A stretch of DNA of 64,000 nt from Dermatemys mawii (lineage: Eukaryota; Chordata; Testudines; Dermatemydidae), in the NCBI GenBank assembly GCA_007922305.1, contig ML677348.1, positions 17,561,442-17,625,441 of the forward strand, read 5' to 3'. Shown in pieces: positions 47,042-57,429 of this stretch (positions are counted from its first letter, which is position 1; the number at the start of each line of letters is the position of its first letter). The notes under the pieces were generated by a model. It ran no database searches. It was not told where the DNA came from and was given only the letters and a program-made list of their open reading frames with translations. Both the position numbers and the translations under genes were made by a program.

Positions 47042-47368
47042 CAGGGGTCTCTAAACTTTATGAGATGAGGGCCATATTAGATGGGCTGAAGCAACTGTGA
47101 AAAAATTCAATATATGCAAAATCCCCCCTTTGCTCCTCCGGCTGCTGCCGTGCCCCACCTTCCCTCCTCCGGCTGCTGCTGCGCCCTTTACTGCTTCAGC
47201 CGCTGCCGTGGGGGGCACTCACTCCTCCGCACATCAGGCTGCCGAGCAGCAGCTCACAGAAGAGTGGGGCCGGTGGTGGCTTCTCTACATGCCTGCTCAG
47301 CTGGAGGGCCAGACAAATCGAAGCTGCGGGCTGGATCCGGCCCCCAGGCCATAGTTTGGAGACCCCTG
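47042..47368. mobile_element. hAT-type MITE with perfect 8-bp TSD
   Basis: TIRs CAGGGGTCTCTAAACTTTAT and ATAGTTTGGAGACCCCTG bound 327 bp. The duplication TTTTAACC is exact (47034-47041, 47369-47376). The GC-rich interior (CTCCGGCTGCTGC repeated twice) makes short open frames that are not genes. The subterminal GGATCCGGCCCCCAGGCC is like that of the 54.5 kb element. Confidence 0.9.
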
Positions 47369-47379
47369 TTTTAACCTCT

Positions 47380-48220
47380 TGTGCATTCAGTTTGGCCCGT
47401 GCAACTCCTGAGAGCAGCAGGGAGCATACTGCTATCCAAGGAAGAAGAGAGTCAGGGCATTAGCTTCAAATAGATGCTACTGAGCATGCTAGGCACCAGC
47501 AAAGTGCAAATTCTTACAGTCAGCAGTTTGTACCATTACACAACACCCACCTACATCAGTTAGGGATGTGACTTTTTTCACACCTCTAGCCAACAAAGCT
47601 ACATCAGCAAAAGTTTGTAGCATAGAACAAACCTTCCATTCAGACTACAATCAACTTTGCATGCAGAAGAGAGGCATGAACTCACTCCAAAACTATTAAA
47701 TAAGGTATTTAAGAACAATGTACAATACTATATTCAAAATATAGATGCCAGTGTAAGATATATTCTCCTCCTTTTCTTCTGAAGTTCTGCAACTCCTCTT
47801 GGACAACAGCAGCTTGTAAACTGACATTCTTGAAGATGCAGAAAGGCATTATTTTCAATTGCTTGAATAAAGTTTCTTCAGTTCGTTAAGCAATGTTTAA
47901 TAAGAACTCAAATTTATCGTAACTGTGGAAACCACAAGATCTTTTGGGTCACCCTGATCAAGACGGAAAGCCACAATTGCTGTGGGGCTGCTTCTCTCTC
48001 TCACACACACACACACAAAATCAATCCACCCACTCACCTGTGCCATAGCTTGTTGACAAGTCACTATGGCTTGGTTTCTATCCCCTACTGCCTTTTAGCT
48101 GAAACAAAATGAACAGTTCTCGTGTTCTCTATCTACCTTTGTTAAACCATTGCAACGTATCATGCTAACGCATCCATTCAGAAGGAAAGAAAGATGATCC
48201 TGTAGTAAAGTCAAGGATAT
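47380..48220. other. Anonymous DNA
   Basis: No gene recognised. A CT/CA dinucleotide run lies at about 47993-48016. Confidence 0.55.
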
Positions 48221-48224
48221 TTTG

Positions 48225-48395
48225 AGTTCTATTCCCAGCTCTACCACAAAATCCTTATGAAATTGGGAGACTTATTTAACCTACGTGCCTTGGTTTCCCC
48301 ATCTGTCAAATGGGCATAGGAATACTTCTAACTCAGAGGGGTGTTCAGGATAAACTAATTTTTTGTAAAGCACACAGAGGTCTTTTGAGACATTC
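48225..48395 (+). repeat. MIR (CORE-SINE) fragment
   Basis: Clear MIR order: GAGTTCTATTCCCAGCTCTA, CCACAAAATCCTTATGAAAT, GCCTTGGTTTCCCCATCTGT, CAAATGGGCATAGGAATACT, then GGGGTGTTCAGGATAAACTA and TTTGTAAAGCACACAGAGGT. It is the clearest MIR copy in the window. Confidence 0.8.
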
Positions 48396-48399
48396 AAAG

Positions 48400-49140
48400 T
48401 ATCACTTATTCATACACTAAGTTACTATTCATACACTACATACACACCAAAATAAGTGAAAATATTAAAGAGGGACACTGATGTAGAAAAACTATTCGAA
48501 TGCAAAAAAGTATCTCATTCTGCTGAAAGTTATCAATGCACAAATTCTGTAGAACATTAGAACGACTATGTAAAAATGGTACCTCACGCAGGAGATCTGC
48601 TCCTTTTGTTTATTCTTAGTCACAGAAATGTGCTGCTCCAACGAAACAAATATGTTTTTGCAACTTCTTACTCCTGTTAGCTAGAGCATTACCATATTGC
48701 TATGGAAAAGTGAGCTGCATTCATTTTTGGCTTCTGAATCATGAAGAGATTTCTCAAATAAGAAAAACCTTTTATGAGGAAGGAATAATCAAGGAATTCC
48801 AGTGTCACTTTCAAGCCACTTTTCACACTAGAACCACACTTTAAAGGAGTCATAAATCAAAGAAAGATGAACAGAAAGCGAAGGAAAAATAGCCAGTGTT
48901 CATAATGGAGAGACATTTAGAATATGAGAATTTGCAAGCCCAGAACAGACATATGCCAATTCATTTTTAGCCAGACATTTAGCATTTTCTGCTCCAGCCT
49001 TCTAATCTTCCCTACTACACTATATTTCAGAGACATATTGCGACAGACATATTGCAACACTACAGATGGCAAGTCTTATTTAACTCTTAAAACAAAAGCT
49101 TGCAGGTCTCCAGTTGGTTTTGGAGTTCTAAATCTATTTT
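48400..49140. other. Anonymous DNA
   Basis: No gene or named repeat. Confidence 0.5.
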
Positions 49141-49632
49141 TGCCCCAGATCAGAGGTGAAAGTAAGCCAGTACTGTACAGCGTACTGGTAAGAAAGTGGC
49201 CACCAGTACACAGCTGACCAACCAATTGCGGGGGAGGGGGAGCTGCCCTGGAGCCCAGCGATTTAAAAGGGCTCAACCTCCCTGGCAGTGGCCAGAGCTC
49301 TTGGCCAGGGCTCCAGTGGCAGTTTAAAGGGCCATCACTGCTACCCTGGGGCTCTGGCGCTAATTTAAAGGGCTTGGGACTCCAGCTACTGCCGCGGTAG
49401 CGGCAGGGGTGGTTGGAGCCCCGAGCCCTTTAAATTGCCACTGGAGCCACAAGCAGTGCGGGCCTGGCAGTGCTGAAGGGTTGGCTGGGGGAGTCTGGCC
49501 TCAGCCCCGACTCTTCTGCCCGAGGGCCTGCCCCTTGCAAGGGCCCAGAGCCACACCCTTCCCCCTCACCCCCCCCCACACACATACCTTGCCCAGGACC
49601 CTGACTCCCCTGCGTACCAGTAAGTCTTAAGT

Positions 49633-49775
49633 ATCAGAGGAGTAGCCATGTTAGTCTAGATCTGCAAAAGCAACAGAGTCCTGTGGCACCTTAGACTAAC
49701 AGACATTCTGGAGCATAAACTTTCATGGGTAAATACCCACTTCGTCAGATGCATGCACTAGTACACAGTAATGGG
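49633..49775 (-). mobile_element. PLE-terminal (retrozyme-like) unit, single copy
   Basis: On the minus strand it runs from TGCATGCATCTGACGAAGTG through the hairpin and TTTATGCTC to GTTAGTCTAAGGTGCCACAG, then AGACTAACATGGCTACTCC. Imperfect direct repeats AAGTCTTAAGT (49622-49632) and AAGTCTGTTAAGT (49776-49788) may be its TSD. Unlike the elements at 16.1 and 26.2 kb it is a single, non-palindromic unit. Confidence 0.65.
49711..49754 (-). ncRNA. Hammerhead-ribozyme-like motif, best core in the window
   Basis: On the minus strand: ATGCAT, CUGACGA (exact CUGANGA), an extra A, stem II GUGGGU-AUUU-ACCCAU, GAAA, stem III GU-UUAU-GC, then UC. All invariant core bases C3 U4 G5 A6 G8 A9 and G12 A13 A14 are present, and the cleavage triplet slot (UC) fits. 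Weak points are the extra A before stem II, a G-U closing pair in stem II, a very short stem III and no evident stem I. Tiny-stem-III hammerheads usually need a dimeric context. Function is not demonstrated. Confidence 0.45.
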
Positions 49776-49970
49776 AAGTCTGTTAAGTTACTTTCACCTC
49801 GTCCCAGGTAGAATGTGTATTTATTTTAAAATAATATTGGAAGACTTACTGCACAGACATTTGCTTAACAAAAATTGTATAAGATTAGATTACTTTTTAA
49901 TCTGAAATTGTTTAACACACACTGTTTGACACTTTGTTCTTTCAATCTCAAGTGCATTTAAAACATACTA

Positions 49971-50275
49971 CAGTAGATTCTCGATTATCCAGGATGATAG
50001 GGAAAAAAAATTAATCCTGGTTAATAAAATCCTGGATAATCACCATCCATAGGAAATACGGGGAGGGGAGGGTTGGTTCACCAGCCATCCTGTGCCGGGG
50101 GGAGGGTTGTTGGTTCACTGGCTGCCCTGTGCCCTGGTGGGGGTTGGTTTTTTTTGTGTGCTTGGGGTGACAACAAAGCCAGAGCAGGCCCTGCGAGTTA
50201 TGCATTATTTTTTTTTGACATCCTGGTTAATCTACTTTCTGGTTAACCCAATCCTGGATAATCGAGAGTCTACTA
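49971..50275. mobile_element. Tigger/mariner-like MITE
   Basis: TIRs of about 24 bp, CAGTAGATTCTCGATTATCC and GGATAATCGAGAGTCTACT, enclose 305 bp and sit between TA dinucleotides (49969-49970, 50276-50277). TA target duplication with CAGTA-type ends is the Tc1/mariner-pogo (Tigger) pattern. It has further ATCCTGG-type subterminal repeats and a G-rich middle; it is non-coding. Confidence 0.8.
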
Positions 50276-50279
50276 TATT

Positions 50280-52700
50280 GAAGCTTTTACGGTTGTAAGT
50301 AAAGGTTGTCTTCTTTAAAAAAAATAGTAGGAAATCCTATAGGCTATATTCTGACAGGCTCTTTTCCAAAACTATCTTCTATTATGCAACAAATCAGACG
50401 TCTTTAAAATGTTCCTCCTGACACACACTGTTCTTCTTTACAAGAAAATTTTAACTTTCTTGCTTACGACAGAGAGTAGGGTTTTACTAAGCCAAAACTG
50501 ATCAAAAAGACTGCTACATCATATACAGTATCTTATGTTTTGCTTGTCTATATATGATACAACATGCCAGTCACTGTTTAGCTCAACAGATTTCAAAATT
50601 ATTTCTCACTTCCTCCACATTTGCCAACAAAAAAAAAAATTTTGCTTTCATTTTTAAAAGCCACACCTCCAAGTGGGAGGGGGTGCGATTTTCCCCGGTG
50701 AAATATTTTCAGATTACCAGAAGACTGCACTCTTAGTTCCTTTGTTCTAATATTTAAAAATATTCAGCCTTTTGGGCTTTCTAACTAGCACCAAATAATT
50801 TACAGTTAAGTACATTCCTCACATGTGTTTTGAGAGCAGAAAAAGTTGCAACTGACAGCTGTCATGACAATCTCTGGATTCAAACAAATGCCTGGTGGTT
50901 AATGTCCATACAAAGTATGCACATGTGACTAAATAAGCATTTTGCAATTCTGTGACAGCATAAATTTTAGTGGTTTGGGTTTTTTTGCTCCATTCGTCTG
51001 GTAATACAGATACGAAAGCAGTCTGAGAATTGTATCAGTTTTGAGGTTATGATCATTTTAAAGTATGAATCGCTTAATCTAAAAGTTAACAGATTGGGCA
51101 CACAGTCCTCCAGGAGCTGCACAGACATAACTGTTAGTCCTGCAAGCTCCAAACTACAGACCTGAACGTGGCACTGTTATTTTGTACAGAAGTTTGATAA
51201 TTCTTCATTCTATTTCCTGAATCTCTGTATGTTTAATTTATAAAACACCCAGGACTTCATGTCTATTTTCATTCCCATCCCCTCTTAACCAAGAGCATCT
51301 CTCACCATGGTAAGCGGCATGTTGAACAGGCTGAATGATTTTCAAATACAAAAGTTAGTGAAGTAAAAGAAGCTGCTCTGCTAGTTGAACCACCAGAAGA
51401 AAAACAGTACAGCAGGTCTTAAACATTTAATTTGGAAGAGGACAGTGGCTCACACACCAGCTTACTGTACCATGGCTTTGGAGCTGAGCAGGAGTGCACA
51501 GCAGACAAGCTGCAGATTTTTGCCTGGAGCTGGAGTGGAGCCAGAGCACCACTCCAAAGCCCTGCAAACTGAAAGTGACAAACAAGGCTGCCCCATTCTC
51601 CTCCTTTTGTGGCTCTCCAAGATCAGAAAGAAGATTTTCAAAATCTACCTGTCCTCATGCACAAACAAATTCCATCAGCTTTATAGTGATACTCTTTAAC
51701 TGTGCTAATAATGCAATGGGGGAAATCCTAAGTGGCTAAAAAGTTGTCTACTTCCGTTAGCGCTACTATCCTAGTTGAACAACACTAATGCAAACTGTGT
51801 ACACACTGGAAAAAGAAGTTCCCAGTCATTGAACAGTAGGAATATGTATTCCTGCTTACATGAAAACTTCTGTTCTTTGACTAATAAAGTTCTGTTCTTT
51901 GAGTAATAAAGTTCACATTGGGTACGACAGTCTGTTTGCAGGATGGAAGCAGAATCAGATCGGTCAGGCACCAGCAGCAGTGGAATACCCCTCATCCTGA
52001 AGTTTCATCCCGTTGAGACTTCCACAGACAGGATAACTCAAATCTACTGTGAGGGGGAAACTGCAACCTGCCAGCTGAGCCTCCCCACCCACACCACAAA
52101 AAGTGAGTCATGGGGCGAACAGCAGAATACACAGACCTCTCTTTTTGCTCCTGGTCTCTCTGAGCCTAGCTTGGTCCTTGAAGAATGCAGGGGCACCAGC
52201 CCCTACAAATGCCTCAGAAAGAGAAGTGGAGCTGAGAAAATGATGTCCCTAGCTGGGAATCAGTCATACTACTGACTCAAACTCAATCTAAAAATGTGAA
52301 GTGAAGTCTGGAATTTCCCTCAAAACAACTCTGAGTAAGGAGGTTTGGCTGAGTTGCCTACCACTGTGGGGATAAGAAAAAAGATGGAGCGACCTTCAGA
52401 TGGTGGGACAGGACAGGTCTGCTTCTGCCCCCAGCTGCAAGCAGGCTAAAGTACCCATTATAACTGATCTGTGGACACTAGTGTGAAAAATGATTACCAG
52501 TCCATAATTTGGGATAAATTTAACATTTATTAAACAAAAAAGCATGGCCCCACAAATTATTTAAATACAGTTTTCTACAATTCCTTACTGATATTTTAGC
52601 TTAGATTACAAATGAAAATTTAAAGAACTTTCACTCCGTCTTTACTTTTAAAAACATGCATTTCACTGAGCAGGTTTCAAAAGTCATTCACAGGTTCTTT
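50280..52700. other. Anonymous DNA, small tandem duplication at 51.87 kb
   Basis: No gene recognised. A 22-bp unit (TTCTGTTCTTTGACTAATAA plus AG) is tandemly doubled at 51868-51889 and 51890-51911 with one mismatch. Open frames at 51385-51699 and 51943-52275 (104 and 110 codons) lack recognisable domains. Confidence 0.5.
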
Positions 52701-52709
52701 CACTTACAG

Positions 52710-53548
52710 CAGGAGTGGCCAACCCGCACCTGAGAAGGAGCCAAAATTTACCAATGTGCACTATCAAAGAGCCACAGTAACACATCGGCAGCCTCCCTTC
52801 AGCTCCCCTAAGCGTCTCCCACCCGACAGCAGCACTGCCGATCAGCACCTAACCCTCCATCCTTGTGCCTCCCACCCACCATGATCAGCTCTTTTGTGAC
52901 GTGCAGGAGGCTCGGGGGGAGAGGAGGAGCAAGGGAGCAGCAGACTTATGGGACGGGGTGGGGGCACCACAACCCACCCTGCTCCCTGTCCCCTGACTGC
53001 CCCCACCTGTCCCTTATCCAACCCTAGGGTTATCATTCGTCCGTATTTAGCCAGAAACGTTCGGCTTTTTGAGTCAGTCTCACCCCCCTGCAGCTGCTTG
53101 ATCCAAATGTGCTGAGGTTGGAGCCACGCCCAGAGCTGCTGCCTGTGATGGCACCAGTGGGGCCTCCACACAGGGACAGCCCTGCCCTCAGCAGCGCCCC
53201 TGCTGAAAGCGGCCACGGCCCGTTCCCTGGGGGAAACGGAGGCTGCAACAGCCAGCGAGCCACCCACCCTGAGTGCTACCACACGGTGGCGTAACTCCGG
53301 AAGAGGGAGGAGCATGTTTGACTTAGCGCAAAACCAAATACGCCACCCCGCGGGAGCACGCCACAGCCCTGCCCCCTTCCCTCCCCCGATTTCAAAAAGT
53401 CCTCATGGGCCGCATGTTGTGCAGGCCTGCTGTAGCACATGGGAAAGTTGGCTGTAGCTCCAGTACTGGAGTTGGCGCCTATGCGAGGAGCTGCATATTA
53501 ACCACTGAAGAGCCTCATGTGACTGGAGCCACAGGTTGGCCATCCCTG
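52710..53548. mobile_element. 839-bp hAT-type element with perfect TSD
   Basis: TIRs CAGGAGTGGCCAACC and GGTTGGCCATCCCTG, and an exact 8-bp duplication ACTTACAG at 52702-52709 and 53549-53556. Subterminal motifs GAAGGAGCC / GAGCCAC recur. The middle (about 53023-53350, starting CCCTAGGGTTATCATTCGTC) has a different character and may be a second, nested element. GC-rich, so overlapping frames of up to 157 codons on both strands are not genes. No transposase motif seen. Confidence 0.85.
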
Positions 53549-53559
53549 ACTTACAGATT

Positions 53560-54485
53560 GTTACACCACCACATTGCCGCTAAGACTGGGCTCACCAAAC
53601 TGCATATGAATATTTAAGTGTGAAATGTTTTTCAGTTTTAAGATTTTATTTATTACTAATTTTGCAAAAAAAGGAACAGTTTCACAAAATATGTTTAATG
53701 TCACTTCCATGATAAATCCATACTCATATCCCCAGTCATATTGTTGAAGGACCACAAATTAATATTAATTGTCTAATTAAATTTGAGTTTTGTCTGACTC
53801 CTCTATTTGAAGGGCTGAATTAGAACGGCTAGTCATTTGCTCCTGTTTACCCCAATCCATAACACAAGGCACTCAAAACCAAAATATAACACGTACAACA
53901 CAAAAATGTAATGTTTTACAAAATATGAAATTAACCTGTGGAACCCAGGGCTGCAGGATAATTTGAGGCAAATCGTTTGTGATTAAAAAGCAATTTGGTA
54001 TTTTTATGAACAGCAGCATCTGCTGCTACACTAGTTAAAATAACATTACAAGTGTTAATAATAATCCAGATAATAATTCAGAGCATAAATTCATCATCAG
54101 CTACGGGAAATAGAGCTTTTCCCATGTGTTAGTTTTATTTGTAACATAACTTTTACAAAAGGAGGAACAATCTTAGCTTGTCATTCTTGGTAATTAAAAT
54201 GGTCCCATTTGATTGGGAGAAGTAAATAAACACAGCTGCCAGAGTTTTATAAGCTTTGAAAGAATTAATTTTTGGGGTTTCTCCAGCCCAAGTAGGTACT
54301 CTGTATATGGCCGTACAGTCCACTGGTATGTGCCAGTGTTTAGAGTGAGGTATTAAACAATAGTTTTTAAAATATGGTTTTGAGATACATCAGTGTGTAG
54401 CTAAAATTGCTATTAAAAGTTTAAAATGTCAATAAAACATTAAGTGACCTTAATTCGTATTTTCACATGTATAAAGAAAGGCATT
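53560..54485. other. Anonymous AT-rich DNA
   Basis: No gene or named repeat. Confidence 0.55.
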
Positions 54486-54494
54486 CAGTTAAGT

Positions 54495-55220
54495 CAGGGG
54501 TGGGCAAACTACAGCCCGCAGGCCAGATCCGGCCTGTGAGATTGTCTTGACCGGCCCACCTGAGCTTCAGCAGGGAAGGCTGCTCGTGGAACGCCCCTGC
54601 TTTCCCTGTTCTCCTGGAGTTCAGCGCACGCCTGAACTCCGGGGAAGGAGACTGCGCCCAGTCTCTCCCCCGCTCTCCTGGAGCTCAGCACNNNNNNNNN
54701 NNNNNNNNNNNNNNNNNNNNNNNNNNNNNNNNNNNNNNNNNNNNNNNNNNNNNNNNNNNNNNNNNNNNNNNNNNNNNNNNNNNNNNNNNNNCGGTCAGGG
54801 GACAGGAATCAGAGGGAGAGGTTGGATAGGGCATGAGAGTCCCAGGGGAGGGGGGAGTCTGTCAGGGGTTGGTGGTGTGGATAGGGGTCGGGGCAGTTGA
54901 GAAGGGGGTAGAGTCCTGGGGGGGGCAGCTAGTGTGTGGAGTCTCTGGAGGGGACAGTCAGGGGACAAGAAGCAGAGGGGATTAGATGGGGGTGGGGTCT
55001 TGGAGGTGATGGTTAGGCTGGGGGGTCTCAGGAGGGAGCAATCGGGACGGGGGGGTTGAATGGGATTCTAAGGGGGGCAGTCAGGGGGCAAGAAGTGGGA
55101 GGGCGTCGGATGCGGGCGGGGCCAGGCTGTTTGCGGAGGCACAGCCTTCCCTGACCCAGCCCTCCATACAAGTTTTCAGCCCCGATGCGGCCCTTGGGCC
55201 AAAGAGTTTGCCCACCCCTG
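54495..55220. mobile_element. hAT-type element with perfect TIR and TSD, contains assembly gap
   Basis: The 16-bp TIRs CAGGGGTGGGCAAACT and AGTTTGCCCACCCCTG are perfectly complementary, and the 8-bp duplication AGTTAAGT is exact (54487-54494, 55221-55228). This suggests a young insertion. The subterminal CCGCAGGCCAGATCCGGCC occurs also in diverged form at 59.8 kb. The interior is G-rich with degenerate GGGGCAGTCAGGGG repeats, which probably caused the gap at 54692-54791. True length is unknown. Confidence 0.9.
54692..54791. other. Assembly gap (100 N)
   Basis: Exactly 100 N, the conventional placeholder for a gap of unknown size. The frame that appears to read across it is meaningless. Confidence 0.99.
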
Positions 55221-55229
55221 AGTTAAGTC

Positions 55230-56525
55230 TATTTATAAGGAAATTAGAGCTTTGAGAAAATGAAAGTGAGGGAAAAAGTTTTAAAATGTTACATGAAAAT
55301 TCACTTAGCCAGTATTTTTTTTAAGAAGTATTTAAAGGACTAATATTATATGCAGTTTTCTCTGAAAAAAATGCTAGTGTTGTCAAAAAGAACAATTACT
55401 AGAACATCCAGAGAGAAAGGAAATCCCTTCCCAAGACTCCTCAAGGTTATGAATCCATACTTTCCAAGATATTCAGCAACTTCAACTTGCAATTTTGGTT
55501 CCAGAGACGACTTAGCTCTTTCAACCATGAGTAGCATCTACAGAACTGCTTGACTGGCTATACATTAAAACATTCTGTGCCTGGATATCTGTTACCTCCA
55601 AACAGTATAAAAGGTATGAGGTAACATGTGTCATGATACAATGTGTAGCTGTGAGAAAGAATGAACTGGCAATTAAGATTGAAAAGTCATAAGTACTTTG
55701 TATAAGAGAGGCATTCTGAAGAAAATCTGGAATTTACTGGCTTTGGGGAAGGTACGGCAGATAAAATGATAATCAATATTTAAATAACAGGACGTACTAG
55801 TGCATTAGAATAAATATACAGAACTCACTTCGGAGGTGGTATTCTCAAACAGGTTTAAAAAAGTTTTAAATTAGAACAAACCTACACAGACTTCAGTTTA
55901 TCCTTTTGGCATTCTAAACTGAATGCAACAGCCAAAAGGATTAAATAAAATTTAAAATCCCAATTTAGAATACTTTGAAAAATACCTGTTTTAAAATATA
56001 AACTATGTTTCATTTTAACTCACTAGCAGAACAGAAAACATAGGCCCAATCACATGTGAATCTCATTTGAACAATTTCAGTCTTAAATTTATTACCATCA
56101 AAAAAGCAATTAATCCTTAAAATTATCCCAATATCTTACTATTTAGAGTTAAGAAAATGTTAATGTTGTTTCTCCAAGACAGAAATATTTAAAATACTGA
56201 GGTTTTTTGTAGGGCTTTATTTATTGACTGAAGTCTGTTAGCTTTACTTCATGTGATTTTCAGTACAGGTATGGGTATTCGCAGTATCCAGAAGATAATT
56301 AAGCAAAACTTAGGATAGACACACAATAGTATAGTCAAAAAATGTGATGTGTTAACCAGCACTTTCATAAACTACAATGTAGTCATTGCCCATGAGAAAC
56401 ACTACCCAGATGGCATTACCTTCTTCTATATCAGTAACCGACCAATACTCTGTCACCAGAGCTGGCCCCAAGCTAAGTCTCTTCTAAAGAGAACCAACCA
56501 ACGCAGATCGACCTGTGCATAGTCA
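55230..56525. other. Anonymous AT-rich DNA
   Basis: No gene or named repeat. Confidence 0.55.
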
Positions 56526-56529
56526 TCTG

Positions 56530-57005
56530 GATACATGGCTGAGCAGCAGTTAGTTAGTTAAGGAACACCCAGGGCCCGAAAGTGTTATGAGGACTCAGGC
56601 AGGAGCCCAGAACAGAGGAAGGTCCCAGGGGAAGAGCTTCTCAGGAAAACTGGGTAGAAAGCTACATCCTAGGGCATCTCCCTAGAGAGCCGAGGCTTCC
56701 AGAGAGAGGAATAAACTCAGAATGCAAAGAGAGAAAGCTCAAGAGGAGACAGTTGACAACTCACCAGGAAGGGAGGCCTCGGAGACACCATGAGTCAGCA
56801 TGAGAGAGACAGCAAAGATCAGGCAGCCAAGAAGCCTGAGGACTTACAGCAGGAGAAGGCCCATTTACATGTTTGGCAGCTGATTAAATAAACTAGACCC
56901 CATGAAGGGGCATTGTTCACGGTCTACAAGCCTTGTTGAGCTGTCTGAACGTCCACTAGGGGAAACTGAGGCACCGATCCAACTGTGTTTCCACATCAGG
57001 GCACT
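56530..57005 (+). repeat. Possible LTR-like fragment
   Basis: A GC-richer, purine-rich block ends in TTAAATAAACTAGACCCCAT followed by GGGGCATTGTTCACGG and GGGGAAACTGAGGCACC. An AATAAA followed within about 100 bases by an element end would suit an LTR R/U5 region. Neither terminus nor TSD is seen, so this is tentative. Confidence 0.3.
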
Positions 57006-57006
57006 C

Positions 57007-57195
57007 CAGGGTGAATTCCCACCACAACATACCCATATAGAAAAGTGTTTAGTTTAAAACAATGGTCACCAACCGGCAGAACGCGATAAACTGGTCGAGC
57101 CTGGAGCTTCTGCCAGTCAATCAGCAATCTCCTGATTGGTGACCACTGCTTTAAACATTATTATATGGGTATGTTATGATGGGCATTCACCCCTG
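57007..57195. repeat. Fold-back (inverted duplication) with arms of about 60 bp
   Basis: The left arm is about 57007-57073 (GTGAATTCCC, ACAACATACCCATAT, GTTTAGTTTAAAACAATGG, TCACCAA). The right arm is about 57135-57195 in reverse complement (TTGGTGACCACTGCTTTAAA, ATATGGGTATGTTATGATGG, GCATTCACCCCTG). A loop of about 60 bp separates them. The arms include non-transposon flank, so they are not ordinary TIRs. Confidence 0.8.
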
Positions 57196-57345
57196 TGCTG
57201 CTAAAAGTCCAGCAGTGCTGTAGGGCTCCCTGCCTGACCCGGCCTCACATCGCTCCCAGAAGTGGTCAGCACCCCCGAAGCCCTGGGGGAGGAGGAGCAG
57301 GTGTCTTTGTGCACTGCTCCTGCCTGCAAGCGCCGCCCCACTTGT
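57060..57345. mobile_element. hAT-like element, family M2, with inverted self-insertion
   Basis: It starts CAATGGTCACCAACCGG and contains the M2 body (GGGCTCCCTGCCTGACC, CTCCCAGAAGTGG, CTGCCTGCAAGCGCC), as at 18290-18849. Between GCAATCTCC (about 57132) and TGCTGCTAAAAG (57196) lies an extra piece of about 63 bp. It is the reverse complement of the element's own first 14 bases plus about 50 bp of left flank. The right end is not identifiable. Confidence 0.65.
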
Positions 57346-57429
57346 TTTAATAGGGTTGGATAGATGTAGCCAAGGACCAGATCTGACCCACAAAACATAA
57401 GTAATTTTACTTCTTTAGGCACTTTAATA

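Larger units (their letters stand above)
49151..49801. mobile_element. hAT-type element with nested PLE-terminal insertion
   Basis: Ends CAGAGGTGAAAGTAAGCC and GTTACTTTCACCTCG are inverted. Possible duplications are CCCCAGAT (49143-49150) and TCCCAGGT (49802-49809), six of eight. The GC-rich interior has repeated TTTAAAGGGC blocks, with one inverted pair around 49420-49445. A PLE-terminal unit interrupts it near its right end (49633-49775), so the hAT element is the older of the two. Confidence 0.7.

Noticed and set aside
51943..52275. 110-codon plus-strand frame
   Set aside because: Ser/Thr-rich without any recognised domain; no supporting splice or promoter signal.
52842..53315. 157-codon minus-strand frame
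   Set aside because: Lies inside a hAT-type element, GC-rich, no transposase motif.
54547..54900. 117-codon frame
   Set aside because: It reads through the 100-N gap, so its sequence is undefined.
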